From Zoroaster sp. YZ-2022 (lineage: Eukaryota; Echinodermata; Asteroidea; Forcipulatida; Zoroasteridae): a DNA stretch of 64,000 bases. Under the pieces are notes generated by a model. It saw only the letters and a program-made list of their open reading frames with translations. It did no database searches and was not told the DNA's origin. The position numbers and the translations under genes are program-made. Numbering within the stretch: position 1 is the stretch's first letter; the number at the start of each line of letters is the position of its first letter. Shown one piece after another: positions 1-12,300 of this stretch. The DNA is taken from positions 60,265,152-60,329,151 of the forward strand of contig CM055817.1 of assembly GCA_029582265.1 (NCBI GenBank). The letters are read 5' to 3'.

Positions 1-386
1 TTCAAATTAAAGCCATTTAGATTCGAAATTATTTTATCGAATAATAGAGAAAAGAAATACATTGTGAATTAATTCAATACAGCCCTAGTCATAAGCTTAT
101 ATGATATAGCTCTTATTTTAAAATTCTTGCAGGTGAGAGATTTAGTTTAGGTTTTATTTGAACACCATGGATTTCGAGTTCAGCCAATCCTTCAAAAGTA
201 CTCGGTAATTGAAACAACGCAAATGTTTGTTTTTGTTTTGTTTTGTTTTTTAAACTAATTTTGTTTAAGGCTTCAGTTAAAACGTTATAATTTCATAGGC
301 CATTTAACTGTAATATTATTGTAATTCAGATGTAAAGCAGTTATGTGCTTAAATAATCAATAATATAAAACACGAATAAAACCTAC
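1..386 (-). other. Gene B intron (left window edge)
   Basis: Non-coding. The sequence matches the introns at about 48063-48421 and 50251-50645 of gene A, which in both places separate an LDLa exon from the preceding CUB exon. The LDLa exon expected next in gene B therefore lies just outside the left edge. Confidence 0.7.
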
Positions 387-830
387 CAGTCATGTTATAA
401 ACCGTCAATACAATTCTTAGTTTATACAATGATCCGTACGACGACTTCGATTCCAGCACTATCCAGACTCCCGAATCAACAGACAACACCTCCATCGCGT
501 ACTGCAACTCCTCTTCCAATACTGCAATCGGCTCTCCGTCAGAAGGATCGAATCCATTTCCAACTTTCAAAGTATGACTAGAACTGGAAAATTCAAGAAT
601 CTCTATTCGGATTCGACTTCCTGGCGGCTCAGTGAATTTCCAAACACACAAGATAGGCAAACTAAACGAATACTTGATTGAAGAAACATCATCAGTATTA
701 GGGAACGATGCTGACGTTCCAGAATAAACGGCAAATTGGATGATTGCATTTCCGTCTTGGAAGTTCAATTCCCCAAGAATTGTAAGCGCTTCTCCAAATC
801 GCAGATGGTTATTTGAAGTACCGCATATGT
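387..830 (-). CDS. Gene B exon: CUB module
   Basis: A 444-bp exon encoding 148 residues, bounded by a cccag acceptor above 830 and a gtagg donor below 387, phase 1 at both ends. The protein opens DICGTSNNHLRFGE, contains the CUB-type core VWKFTEPPGSRIRIEI and ends VYNMTG. CUB modules are extracellular beta-sandwiches used for ligand or partner binding. Two paralogous exons of exactly the same length occur in gene A (48422-48865 and 50646-51089). It resembles the 48422 copy more (shared FQDGN and FPNTDDVSSIK) although its neighbour exon corresponds to the one next to the 50646 copy. The frame is open throughout. Confidence 0.82.
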
Positions 831-1636
831 CTGGGCAACAAATCAGATGAAGTAAAATAGATTCATTATTCAAAGAACGTTGATATAACACTACTATTGG
901 AAAGGTGATATATTTATCATGTATTATGTGATAATTAGAGCATAGGTTTGCAGTAACACCAAGTAAAAGCAACGTCTTCATTTAGACAGATGAATAAAAT
1001 GTCGTTCTTACTTGCCCAGAAAGCCACAAGTTACACTCATTGGCCATAAGTATTGCAACATCCCCAAAGTTCAGTTTGGAGAACTGTGTTACAATAATTT
1101 ATTTTATTTTATTTACACTACTTAATACTTCTTGAAAGTGCCTGTGTTTTGAAGTCAATGTTCTTTTTTACTGTTCTTGCTCGGAAATTATGTAATACAC
1201 GATCGATGAAATCGGATTAAATGATCATCTCACCTGTTACTTGTAAAGTGCTATTTTGAGCATGTTGCAATACTTTTGGCCAGTGAGTGTGTATAACACT
1301 ACTTTTGAAAATGGTGCTTGGAAAATGTTGCCACTAACCAAAAATAAAAATGAAGACGGATACAGAAGAGAAGTCACAGGAAGATAGTTAGGAAAGATAG
1401 AAGAAAGGCAAAAATAATTGTTTTCAGGTAAAAGAGATGTCTATCATAAATTGTTCAGTTTAGTTCAGTTTATATTATTTTCCAATCACTCAATACAATA
1501 ATTATGACAAATGTGATTGAGTGGCGGAGTGGATATTGGGTACCCCAAAAGCTAGTGACTCTAGATAATACAGGTGTTTATGGGTATAACTAAAATTATT
1601 AAGAACACACCAAGAAAAATAAATGTTGGCACTCAC
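831..1636 (-). other. Gene B intron
   Basis: No exon or RNA gene seen. Much of it aligns with 51190-51990 in gene A, but the gene A copy has extra material around 51218-51440. Confidence 0.6.
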
Positions 1637-1750
1637 CACAGCTTATTTCATCCGTGTAATCTGGGCAATCCAAGGCGCCATTGCAAGCAGTTCTTATTGG
1701 TAGACAGTTTCTATCCGGCTTACAGAGTATCTGCTCATCATTACACACAC
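1637..1750 (-). CDS. Gene B exon: LDLa module
   Basis: A 114-bp exon, phase 1-1, with acceptor cctag-type above 1750 and donor gtgagt below 1637. It encodes a full LDL-receptor class A repeat: VCNDEQILC start, six cysteines, and the calcium-binding end DCPDYTDEISC. It is the orthologous position of 51991-52104 in gene A and differs from it by several substitutions, none disruptive. Confidence 0.85.
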
Positions 1751-1840
1751 CTAAAAACAAAGGTTTACAGCATGTCAAGGCAATCTTTGTAATTGTTTTA
1801 CTCAGATTTTGATAATGATCAATAGGGCTAGGATTAGATG

Positions 1841-1902
1841 AGATAGCTCAATTGGTAGAGCGCCGGTAATCTGTGGGTAACTTAGTTCAAATCCTGCTCA
1901 AG
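1841..1902 (+). repeat. tRNA-like sequence (degenerate, intronic)
   Basis: A box A-like TAGCTCAATTGGTAGAGCGC and a box B-like GTTCAAATCCTGC are present with tRNA-like spacing, followed by a T run. The acceptor stem does not pair well. A near-identical copy lies at 52199-52259. It is probably a tRNA-derived SINE head or tRNA relic, not a working tRNA. Confidence 0.45.
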
Positions 1903-2034
1903 TAATTTTTTTTCTTATTTCACCCAAAATACTTTTTTTATGTACCTAAGATGTTTTCCTTGTGATTTATTTGATTATAGTTTTACTCAGTTGCAACTTT
2001 ATGATCTGGGTGTGATTTTAGATAAAAGAAAACT

Positions 2035-2106
2035 AGCTGATGCTGGATTCGAACCCACGAGCTCTCGAATACCGCACGAGTTCTCTACCAACTGAGCTAA
2101 CCAGTC
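2035..2106 (-). repeat. tRNA-Thr-like relic
   Basis: A 72-nt tRNA-like unit on the minus strand with TTAGCTCAGTTGGTAGAGA and GGGTTCGAATCC, followed by TTTTC. Mismatches in the acceptor stem argue against function. It is the duplicate of 52396-52467, which folds better. Confidence 0.45.
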
Positions 2107-2500
2107 TCTATGTTGGTGGGCGGTCCACTTATGCCAATTATCTAATGCTCTATGGGGCTAGGTCAGAGGCTAAACCATATCTGCCGAGTAGCCGGGGATC
2201 AAGCCCCGGTCAGATGCAAACAACCTGGGTAACGGCAGTAGTGGGGATCACACAACGGGACACAAGCCTTTTACGTGGTTGTACACAAAGTAGATTTATG
2301 GCCCACGTTATGGCCCAGTTAAGGGTTCGGATTATATCATGTAACATTAACAGCCACTTTTGGTAGAAGTAATGGTCTGGATAACATTGTGTGCCTATTC
2401 TTCTTAGTAACATTATTTTCGGAATACAGAATGAACCACTTTATGGTTCGGTAACAATTGGAACGTTATGGTCTTTATAACATTATGATTGAGTTGTTAC

Positions 2501-2860
2501 CTTCATCATCCTCAGATCGTAAGATCATTCTCAATGAGGGCGCACTTCTGATATACAAGGGGGATGAAAATGATATTGTAATGTTGTTCCCGCTGAAGTA
2601 GACGGATGTTCCGTTCGGCGGTGTCGTGTCCAACGTGAATTCATCTATAAGAGTTGTCTTGTTACCATTACTACCAATCACCGACTCAAATGATAACTTC
2701 TGATCCGTTGATATACTGATATGATCAACATCTACGTAGATGAATGTGTCCAAGGGGCTTGTAACAAACCAACGGCATTCAAAGAACCGGAAATCAGGTA
2801 TATTGAGAGTGAAGGGAACTGGTTGGGTTATGTTGATGTTGGTTTGACCACAAATGTCTC
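2501..2860 (-). CDS. Gene B exon: CUB module
   Basis: A 360-bp exon, phase 1-1, with acceptor ttttacag and donor gtaaca. The protein begins GDICGQTNINITQPVPFTLN, and has CUB-like features (CRWFVTSP, FIYVDVDHISIS) and a C-terminal RMILRSEDDEG. It is intact and nearly the same as 52960-53319 in gene A. Confidence 0.83.
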
Positions 2861-3334
2861 CTGTAAAACAACACAATGTATTATGTAAAATGCTGCAAAC
2901 AACGGTCAGAAAAACTTGTAGGGCACATACATGATATTTGCAAGTGAGCGTGCTAGCAGTGTTTCGCGTCAGGGTTAAATCTCTCTTAATAGTACTTTAT
3001 AAGCTCACAGACAGCATGGCAAGAGTGCATCATCAAGATAATAAATTGAGTAAATGTTAAGGGAGTGTACACTACCCGACTACACAATTACTGAATTTTC
3101 ATCTAAACTTGATGTGAAGTTATTGACGGTACAAAACACCCTACTAAATTATTCTGTCCGACATGCTGTTATTTTTGAGAAGTTACAAATTTGTAATGGA
3201 TCACGGCTTTAGTTAATGACAACATTATATGAGCTAAATATCCACAAGTTGGTTTCTGTACATCTTTCTTGATATTTATATATTGACATAGATTTTTACC
3301 AATGTTGTACACTTCATTTAATATTAATACGTAC
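2861..3334 (-). other. Gene B intron
   Basis: About 470 bp with no coding potential. Aligned with gene A's intron (53320-55120), this copy lacks about 1.4 kb, including a TTAA-flanked transposon. Confidence 0.65.
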
Positions 3335-3742
3335 CCGAGCCTCCATCGGGAACTACAGTCAAATTACATGTCATTGAAAGACCCTGAACATCATCGTTGT
3401 AGAAACCAGACGAGTCGTAATAAGACAAGTCGTACTTGTAGATGATCATTTGTAATGAGTCATTAGGAGAAAGGATATCAGCTGGAAACGGAGTTAAGAA
3501 ATAATAACCTAAAGCTCTTGTGAAGTGGTTTGTGTACAGCTCTAACCAATAATCAGATGGCTCAGTGACGTGGTACTGACACAGTGCTCTGATCAACATC
3601 CCATATGACACTTTGACATCCCAGCAGTATTTGACGAACCAGAATCCCGCTTGGCCGTCGAACGGTTCAAAAGTCGTCGTTGAAATAACAGCAGATGAGA
3701 TGGAGCCAGTTAGTGTCACATTGTAGCATGTTTCATGTATTC
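3335..3742 (-). CDS. Gene B exon: first CUB module
   Basis: A 408-bp exon, phase 1-1 (acceptor tgcag above 3742, donor gtacgt below 3335). The protein starts IHETCYNVTLTGS and ends VVPDGGSG. It is a diverged CUB-like domain. The acceptor leaves GA to complete a codon, which fits the ATA G end of the signal-peptide exons at 8667-8730 and 15454-15517, so this is probably the second coding exon. The gene A copy is 55121-55534, six bases longer. Confidence 0.82.
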
Positions 3743-4616
3743 CTGCATGGAGAAAATATGTTTTAAATGTATCCGTGTCCAGCTCGGTTTTAGTCAGATT
3801 GAGTTTCGACGTACATTGTACAATGACTAGGAATCGGACTCGACCATTGTCACAAGTGTCGACCCTTGCTTGGGACTGTGACTCAGGAATCGACCCTTGA
3901 TATTCGGTGATAGAATCGACCCTTGGGACTCCGTGATTTTACTTTTGTGATGTGCCTTTAGACTCGACCAAAATGCTCAATCCAATATTTACCATGTTGG
4001 ATCCAGGGAGGTCCTAGATCCAGGGAGGTTAGGGCTGATGTACTTACCTCCCTGCGTTTGCTCCCTTTAGCCCCTCCCCCTCTTTACCCAATTAGCCTCC
4101 TTCATATTAGCCCCTTCCTACTCCCAGGTTCATTTATTTCCACAGTATCAGAACTTATCAATAACATAATTAATTACAAATATTACACGTATATAAACAC
4201 AATGTAATAGGAAGTAAAAGTGAGCACAAGATATGAGTGATACTGCAGAGGGACCCATTGAGAAGCAGAGCTTGTAAACATGGGTCCCTTAGCATACATG
4301 TGCATTGAGTATTACAAGTATAGACACAATAGGAAGTAAAAGTGAGCACAAGATATGAGTGATACTGCAGATGGACCCATTAAGAAGCAGAGCTTGTAAA
4401 CATGGCGTGGGGTCCGGGGCTCGCCCAATGACTCAGGAAGTTCTGTGATCCAATCTAATGTATATTATTTAAACATAATGGAGAATTATAAAGTATTCTC
4501 ATAGTTCGATATGATTTTGCCCTTACACTGACGTATTGTATGAATCATTGCATACTAAGTGCTTTCCGAGTGTCACTGAAAGCAAATTTATATTTGAAGT
4601 TATTTAGGCTGGTCAC
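3743..4616 (-). other. Gene B first intron, proximal part
   Basis: No exon. It holds a cluster of CGACCCTTG-containing short repeats (about 3850-3935) and two copies of a 122-bp minisatellite (about 4170-4405). The whole stretch aligns with 55535-56530. Confidence 0.65.
4170..4405. repeat. 122-bp minisatellite, two copies
   Basis: The landmark GGAAGTAAAAGTGAGCAC recurs at 4210 and 4332, spacing 122. The paralogous locus at 55990-56355 has three copies (56041, 56163, 56285). Confidence 0.8.
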
Positions 4617-4996
4617 ATACTGTACACGACGACACGTGTGTATCACATGATGTTATGTACTGTGAATGCATATATGAGTATCAGGCTGATTATAAAGGTG
4701 TCTTGGTACTTGACCATTATTCTTATTCACTGTCTATAGTTCATACTGTACACGACTACACGTGTGTATCACATGATGTTATGTACTGTGAATGCATATA
4801 TGAGTATCAGACTGATTATAAAGGTGTCTTGGTACTAGACCATTATTCTTATTCACTGTCTATAGTTCATACTGTACACGACTACACGTGTGTATCACAT
4901 GATGTTATGTACTGTGAATGCATATATGAGTATCAGACTGATTATAAAGGTGTCTTGGTACTAGACCATTATTCTTATTCACTGTCTATAGTTCAT
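4617..4996. repeat. 126-bp tandem repeat, three copies
   Basis: Three near-identical 126-bp units begin around the ACTGTACACGAC landmark. Because 126 is a multiple of three, a spurious open frame runs through them (4655-5161). A single partial unit survives at 57757-57807, where the BEL/Pao LTR interrupts the paralogous copy. Confidence 0.85.
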
Positions 4997-6094
4997 TCAA
5001 GTTCAAACTGGTTGATACCAATTTGTATGTCTTTTGCATTGTCTTTGGGCTGTTGTAGGTGCCCTTATAATGCAATACAAATTGGTTGTGTTCAGATGGT
5101 TATCACTTGGGAGAATGGCTTGGCAATTTGTGCACATTTTGTCACACTCAGCCAATTTTAAAGTCTTCTGTTTATTTTCAGGTCTTCTGTTTATCAATTA
5201 ACGCAATGGTTGCCCTTGGTAATCGGCTCGCTTATAGCATTTTGATTGTATCGCATAATTTATATCAACAGTTGAATGGATTGTTTTATTACTGGCTAAC
5301 AGTCATCAAGCAAGACTAGCGCTCCAGAAAACTCATTACTGGAGTTAACAATTAATTATCTGTGCTGCTGGTGATGTGACAACCATTATGGCTATAATAA
5401 GGGAACTGTATACCATGCAGACGTATTCAGATTGATGTATATTGTGTAAGGCTTAATGAAGCTGAGAAGATTGGCAAATAGCCAAATTAATATTATTCAG
5501 TTCGACGGCGGCGGAATGATTTTGAAAGTGGGGGAGGTGCAAATCCAAACCAGCGAACCAGCGATTGAAGCGAACTCATATGGCGTGGGGTCTGAGGCCC
5601 GCTTTTGCACTCAGAAAGCTCTGTGTGAGCATTTGTGAGCGATGTAAACTTATACAGTGTAATTTTATTGAGTCAATTTTGGAAAATGATCTCTTGATCT
5701 TAACCACAAAATTAGCTGTTGTTTTTTAAGAAGGACCAGAATGTCTCCAAAATGAATATTGAATTGACAGAGTTACATGAGCAGGAAAAAACATGAAATG
5801 GAATCAGGTGCGAACACAGTATGAATACACATTATTATGAACTTTTGAAAATTAACCTGTGCCAGCGCACTATCACTATTAGTCATATCTCAGTACCTTG
5901 CCTGCCGGCAAAGCAGCCTCAATGACCGGCAGGACGGCAGTGAAGCCTCACCGGCTGGCTGGCCGGCTGGGCGGCGTCATGACTATACCAATTATTTGAC
6001 TCAAAATCAGGGCTTGCAGGATCGTAACGGAAACCCTTTAGTTTCTCAGTGACTGCGGACCAGTGAAAGTAAGCCTCGATTGTCAGGATATATT
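4997..6094. other. Intronic/intergenic repeat region
   Basis: No gene seen. The stretch at about 5385-5480 is an inverted, diverged copy of about 7205-7330 and of 7370-7480. A GC-rich block at 5885-6050 with CCTGCCGGCA is repeated directly at 6580-6740. Confidence 0.6.
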
Positions 6095-7760
6095 ACCCTG
6101 CTCTGGGCGGCAAAATTTCTTAATCCGGCACTCAAAAACTAGTGATTTTTTATGAAAATAAAATAGTTCGATGATTTTTATACAGACTATAGCTGGAGAC
6201 GAAAGAAACGTGGTGTTCTTTTAAAAACCGAATTTGGTAGTATTTTGGTACATTAAAATCCTTCGGGATTTTTGGTTAAAAGATATATTTCGGTGACTTC
6301 TCGGATACTGAAAAACACCCAAGCCTATTTAAGATGCATGACAATAAAGAAACATGTCTTACAAACTTTAATATTTGACATTTATTATCTGCTGATGACT
6401 GAGAAATAATTATGTAAAGAACAAAAACAATTAAAACCTTGTTACATCTACTTTTTACCCTAATTAGAGGGCATAATGTGAATTTTATGCACTCAAAAAA
6501 TAATCTAAATTTCTCAAAAACAATTCACAAAACATAAACCCGTGCCCGCGCCGTCACTACATTTTGAGTCATCTAGCTCAGTACCCTGCCTGCCGGCAGG
6601 ATGTAAGCGAGTCTCAATGACCGTCTGGGCGGCAGCACAGCCTCACCGGCTGGCTGGTGTCATGACTATACCAATTATTTGACTCGAAATCGGGGCTTGC
6701 ACGATCGTAACGGACAGCCTTTAGTTTCTCAGAGAACTTGCCCACGGAGTAATAAAATTATAGCATTCAAACGAATTCACTACTGCACCACTAAGCTTCC
6801 ATAACGTGTAATAGTAAATCCAGTCGATTATTGTGCCATGTTACAAGTCTGTAAGTTTAATAAAAATAGCTTTTAGTAAGCTTTTCTGAACTTATTACTT
6901 GCTGCGGATGAGAGCTTCGAACGGATAAAAAAATAAAGAAGAATAATAAAATTAGCGCGGTTATGTTACAAGTGTGTACTTCATAGCATTTAGTAAGTTT
7001 AATAATAATAGCTAAGCTTTTTGGAACTGATCACTTGCCGGGGATGAGAGCTGTGAACGGATAATAAATTGCGTTTATGTCAGACCTGAAACTCAGGACA
7101 TTCTGATTAGCAGTCAGACGCACTCACAACTGGACCACCAAGCTTCATTAACGTGTACATATTATACAAAATGTTTGTGTCATGTTACAAGTCTGTGCCG
7201 TGAGACTGAATTAAATTTAGTCCCTTGCCAATCTTCTCTACATCATGAAGCCTTACAGAATTTATAGCAATCTGAATACGTGTGTATAATTTATACACTT
7301 CATTAAATTGCAGCCATAATGGCTTTCAGGTCAAACAGGAAACATAATTTAGGTGAATAGTATAAATTTAGCTCTTGCTAATCATTTCAGCTACATTAAG
7401 CCTTACACGATACAGGTATACAACATACTGTATAAGCCTAAACGTCTTCATGAGATACCGTACAGTTTCCTTGTAGCCATAATCATCACATAATGTAAAT
7501 TATGCAGTACATAATGGAAATAGTTCATTTTAAATTCCAGTAATGGAGCTTCTTGGAGCGCAATAGTCTTGCTTATTGATGACTTTGCCAGTAATAATAA
7601 CAATCCATGCAACAGGTGATGTGAATTATTAATACAATCAAAATGCTCTGAAGCGAGCCAGTTACTAAGGACAAGTTGATAAATAAAACCTGACAAGAGA
7701 TATCAATATTTTTTCTGGCAAAGGCCTGGTAGTGTGTGTGGATAAGTATTGTGGCCCTGG

Positions 7761-8230
7761 AGGGACACACAAGACCTAAATATTGACGTCAAATTTCATG
7801 GAAAATTGCACGACTTTTTGACGTCAAATTTCATGTCTGCGACCGAGCTTTTCCCCCAAAGTTGCGAAATTTGACGTGAAATTTTATGTCTGCGACTTAA
7901 CCCCAATGGCCCTGAAAGGACACCAAAGACTTATTCATGGAAGATTTATCGACTTTCCCCCGGTCGCAAAATTTGACGTCAAATTTCATGTCTGCGACTT
8001 TTCTCCTGTCGAAAAATATTCACGGCAAATTTCGCGACCGGGGAAAAGTCGCAGACCGTGAAATTTGACGTCAATATTTAAGTCTTTGGTGCCCTTTATG
8101 GGCCATGGGGTGAAGTCGCAGAAATGAAATTTGACGTCAAATTTCGCGACCAGGGCAAAGTCGCAAACATAAAACTTGACGTCAAATTTCCATGAAACTT
8201 GACGTCAATATTTAGGTCTTGTTTGTCCCT
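7761..8230. mobile_element. Foldback/MITE-like element rich in TGACGTCA, copy 1
   Basis: The ends are inverted repeats: AGGGACACACAAGACCTAAA at the left and its near-complement at 8210-8230. The interior has nested palindromes around GTCGCGA and GACTTTTC. Seven perfect TGACGTCA palindromes (cAMP-response-element consensus) start at 7784, 7819, 7974, 8066, 8132, 8177 and 8200. It lies in the intron just downstream of the signal-peptide exon. The transposon family is unknown. Confidence 0.7.
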
Positions 8231-8666
8231 ACATGGTCACCATAGAACAGGTATTAAATCCATTGTTTGAGTAAAGGATTACTAGAGGTACCATGCTGGC
8301 TGAGGTGTTACTTGGTAAACACTGAAAAGGATTTGGAATTTGGCAGTCATGCGTGGATAAGACAAATCCGAAATGGAATATCAGGCAACACATAATTGGA
8401 TTTGAATGAAGATTTCTGTTTTGTAAAGTGGACATCCTGTAAGGTTTAATAAATAAAGAACCATGGGTTGCGTTTTTGGACACACTTTATTGCCACTTTA
8501 ATTACATTCGTAATTTTAGTGATGAACATCCATCATTCAATTCCGCTAGATTGGCTTGAATGACGATATGAGAGTGGGCAGATAATTTTGCCAATCAAGT
8601 ATTACCAATTTTGTACTTTCTCTTAAATGATGAGTTATGCCTAAATGACTGATTGTATTAACTTAC

Positions 8667-8730
8667 CTATTTGTCCATTGCATGGTACACACATACAGAA
8701 CACAACCAGTATTCCTAAAATCCAACCCAT
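8667..8730 (-). CDS. Gene B first coding exon: signal peptide (copy 1)
   Basis: An ATG at 8730 opens MGWILGILVVFCMCVPCNGQ, a hydrophobic secretory signal peptide, and the frame then meets a consensus donor (ATA G then gtaagt). An in-frame TGA upstream with no intervening ATG supports this start. The phase-1 donor matches the phase-1 acceptor of the CUB exon at 3335-3742, giving a continuous mature N-terminus. A 64-bp coding exon of this kind is typical for receptors built from phase 1-1 modules. An identical copy lies at 15454-15517. Linkage to the CUB exon is inferred from phase and order; the gap is 4.9 kb. Confidence 0.72.
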
Positions 8731-8861
8731 TCTGCAGTTTTTATTCGAAGCAAAAAATCTCTCATCGATAAACTGAAATCATGAGTTGATCTCCTGTCAT
8801 ACAGTAGGCCTACGTGTTGTCAAATACAGCTTGATACTACCCACAATTTACCGCCTGCTCA

Positions 8862-8965
8862 TCCTTAAAAAGGCGCGCACACAGTTGTTGATTCTGGTAT
8901 ATCCAGTATACGTGACAACCGTCAAGAGCGCGCTCACTGAGACATCATTGACCAATCACAACGAA
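8862..8965 (-). promoter_or_regulatory. Putative core promoter of gene B (copy 1)
   Basis: On the minus strand, upstream of the signal-peptide ATG, there is an inverted CCAAT box (CCAAT on plus at 8952-8956), GC-rich sequence, and a TATA-like TTTTTAAG at 8865-8872, about 135 bp before the ATG. The same block is kept at 15649-15750. No initiation site has been shown. Confidence 0.4.
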
Positions 8966-9338
8966 GCAATGAGGGATACACATCAATGCACTGTATCAAT
9001 TATTGAAATGATAATATTACAACAATTTGGAATTGACCAGGATGTCTGGTACTATAATTGTTCTCTTAAACTTAATTGACGTGAAGTTTATGATAGTATC
9101 AAGCATGCCTTGAAATGAAATGATATACTTTTGTCTGAGGTGCTATCGATAACGGGAATGCTCTCCTTTACGGTCTCCCGCAGAATCAAATAGATCCCAG
9201 TCCGAATTCCCCAGTTCAACAATTCCTCGTTAGATTACAGATAATTGCTACCAGCTAAACTTTCAATACAATGTGTGTATTTTGGCTGGTATTCTTTTTT
9301 TAAATGCTTAAATATTTGCTGAGCCCAATTCTCTACTT

Positions 9339-12300
9339 AACAGCTCTATGAAATTGGCTCCTGGATATAGAGTCAACCAGCTCAATGTGACCAGCCTTTG
9401 TATGGTCCCAATACAAACTGTCATACGTGAACAATCGTAACGCCAGATCGTGACAGTGTGACTGTAGCAGTAACAGCTCTATGAAATTGGCTCCTGGATA
9501 TAGAGGCAACCAGCTCAATGTGACCAGCCTTTGTATGGTCACAATACAAACTGTCATATGTGAACAATCGTAACGCCAGATCGTGACAGTGTGACTGTAG
9601 CATTAACAGCTCTATGAAATTGGCTCCTGGATATCGAGTCAACCAGCTCAATGTGACCAGCCTTTGTATGGTCCCAATACAAACTGTCATACGTGAACAA
9701 TCGTAACGCCAGATCGTGACAGTGTGACTGTAGCAGTAACAGCTCTATGAAATTGGCTCCTGGATATCGAGTCAACCAGCTCAATGTGACCAGCCTTTGT
9801 ATGGTCCCAATACAAACTGTCATACGTGAACAATCGTAACGCCAGATCGTGACAGTGTGACTGTAGCAGTAACAGCTCTATGAAATTGGCTCCTGGATAT
9901 AGAGGCAACCAGCTCAATGTGACCAGCCTTTGTATGGTCCCAATACAAACTGTCATACGTGAACAATCGTAACGCCAGATCGTGACAGTGTGACTGTAGC
10001 ATTAACAGCTCTATGAAATTGGCTCCTGGATATAGAGTCAACCAGCTCAATGTGACCAGCCTTTGTATGGTCACAATACAAACTGTCATATGTGAACAAT
10101 CTTAACGCCAGATCGTGACAGTGTGACTGTAGCATTAACAGCTCTATGAAATTGGCTCCTGACAGAGTCAACCAGCTCAATGTGACCAGCCTTTGTATGG
10201 TCACAATACAAACTGTCATATGTGAACAATCGTAACGCCAGATCGTGACAGTGTGACTGTAGCATTAACAGCTCTATGAAATTGGCTCCTGGATATAGAG
10301 TCAACCAGCTCAATGTGACCAGCCTTTGTATGGTCCCAATACAAACTGTCATACGTGAACAATCGTAACGCCAGATCGTGACAGTGTGACTGTAGCAGTA
10401 ACAGCTCTATGAAATTGGCTCCTGGATATAGAGGCAACCAGCTCAATGTAACCAGCCTTTGTATGGTCCCAATACAAACTGTCATACGTGAACAATCGTA
10501 ACGCCAGATCGTGACAGTGTGACTGTAGCAGTAACAGCTCTATGAAATTGGCTCCTGGATATAGAGTCAACCAGCTCAATGTGACCAGCCTTTGTATGGT
10601 CACAATACAAACTGTCATATGTGAACAATCGTAACGCCAGATCGTGACAGTGCGACTGTAGCATTAACAGCTCTATGAAATTGGCTCCTGGATATAGAGT
10701 CAACCAGCTCAATGTGACCAGCCTTTGTATGGTCACACACAAACTGTCATATGTGAACAATCGTAACGCCAGATCGTGACAGTGTGACTGTAGCATTAAC
10801 AGCTCTATGAAATTGGCTCCTGGATATAGAGGCAACCAGCTCAAGCCTTTGTATGGTCACAATACAAACTGTCATACGTGAACAATCGTAACGCCAGATC
10901 GTGACAGTGTGACTGTAGCATTAACAGCTCTATGAAATTGGCTCCTGGATATAGAGTCAACCAGCTCAATGTGACCAGCCTTTGTATGGTCCCAATACAA
11001 ACTGTCATACGTGAACAATCGTAACGCCAGATCGTGACAGTGTGACTGTAGCATTAACAGTTCTATGAAATTGGCTCCTGGATATAGAGGCAACCTGCTC
11101 AATGTGACCAGCCTTTGTATAGTCCCAATACAAACTGTCATACGTGAACAATCGTAACGCCAGATCGTGACAGTGTGACTGGAGCATTAACAGCTCTATA
11201 AAATTGGCTCCTGGATATAGAGTCAACCAGCTCAATGTGACCAGCCTTTGTATGGTCACAATACAAACTGTCATACGTGAACAATCGTAACGCCAGATCG
11301 TGACAGTGTGACTGTAGCATTAACAGCTCCATGAAATTGGCTCCTGGATATAGAGGCAACCAGCTCAATGTAACCAGCCTTTGTATGGTCACAATACAAA
11401 CTGTCATATGTGAACAATCGTAACGCCAGATCGTGACAGCGTGACTGTAGCATTAACAGCTCTATGAAATTGGCTCCTGGATATAGAGTCAACCAGCTCA
11501 ATGTGACCAGGCTTTGTATGGTCACAATACAAACTGTCATATGTGAACAATCGTAACGCCAGATCGTGACAGTGTGACTGTAGCATTAACAGCTCTATGA
11601 AATTGGCTCCTGGATATAGAGGCAACCAGCTCAAGCCTTTGTATGGTCACAATACAAACTGTCATACGTGAACAATCGTAACGCCAGATCGTGACAGTGT
11701 GACTGTAGCATTAACAGCTCTATGAAATTGGCTCCTGGATATAGAGTCAACCAGCTCAATGTGACCAGCCTTTGTATGGTCCCAATACAAACTGTCATAC
11801 GTGAACAATCGTAACGCCAGATCGTGACAGTGTGACTGTAGCATTAACAGTTCTATGAAATTGGCTCCTGGATATAGAGGCAACCTGCTCAATGTGACCA
11901 GCCTTTGTATAGTCCCAATACAAACTGTCATACGTGAACAATCGTAACGCCAGATCGTGACAGTGTGACTGTAGCATTAACAGCTCTATAAAATTGGCTC
12001 CTGGATATAGAGTCAACCAGCTCAATGTGACCAGCCTTTGTATGGTCACAATACAAACTGTCATACGTGAACAATCGTAACGCCAGATCGTGACAGTGTG
12101 ACTGTAGCATTAACAGCTCCATGAAATTGGCTCCTGGATATAGAGGCAACCAGCTCAATGTAACCAGCCTTTGTATGGTCCCAATACAAACTGTCATACG
12201 TGAACAATCGTAACGCCAGATCGTGATAGTGTGACTGTAGCATTAACATCTCTATGAAATTGGCTCCTGGATATAGAGGCAACCAGCTCAATGTGACCAG

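Larger units (their letters stand above)
6095..9338. repeat. Tandemly duplicated unit, copy 1 (unique part)
   Basis: From ATTACCCTGCTCTGGGCGG onward this 3.2-kb stretch is repeated almost identically at 12868-16113. Each copy is followed by a 133-bp satellite array. It carries a signal-peptide exon, a putative promoter and a foldback element, annotated separately. The two copies diverge more near 9110-9330 than elsewhere. Confidence 0.88.

Noticed and set aside
4655..5161. 168-residue plus-strand ORF with internal repeats
   Set aside because: It arises from the 126-bp tandem repeat (a multiple of three); no start context or domain.
8229..8483. 84-residue minus-strand ORF, repeated at 15016-15270
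   Set aside because: Not in phase with splice sites and no domain; kept only because the unit is duplicated.
8786..9079. 97-residue plus-strand ORF, repeated at 15573-15866
   Set aside because: It covers the promoter block on the opposite strand; the conservation is explained by the tandem duplication, and no domain is visible.
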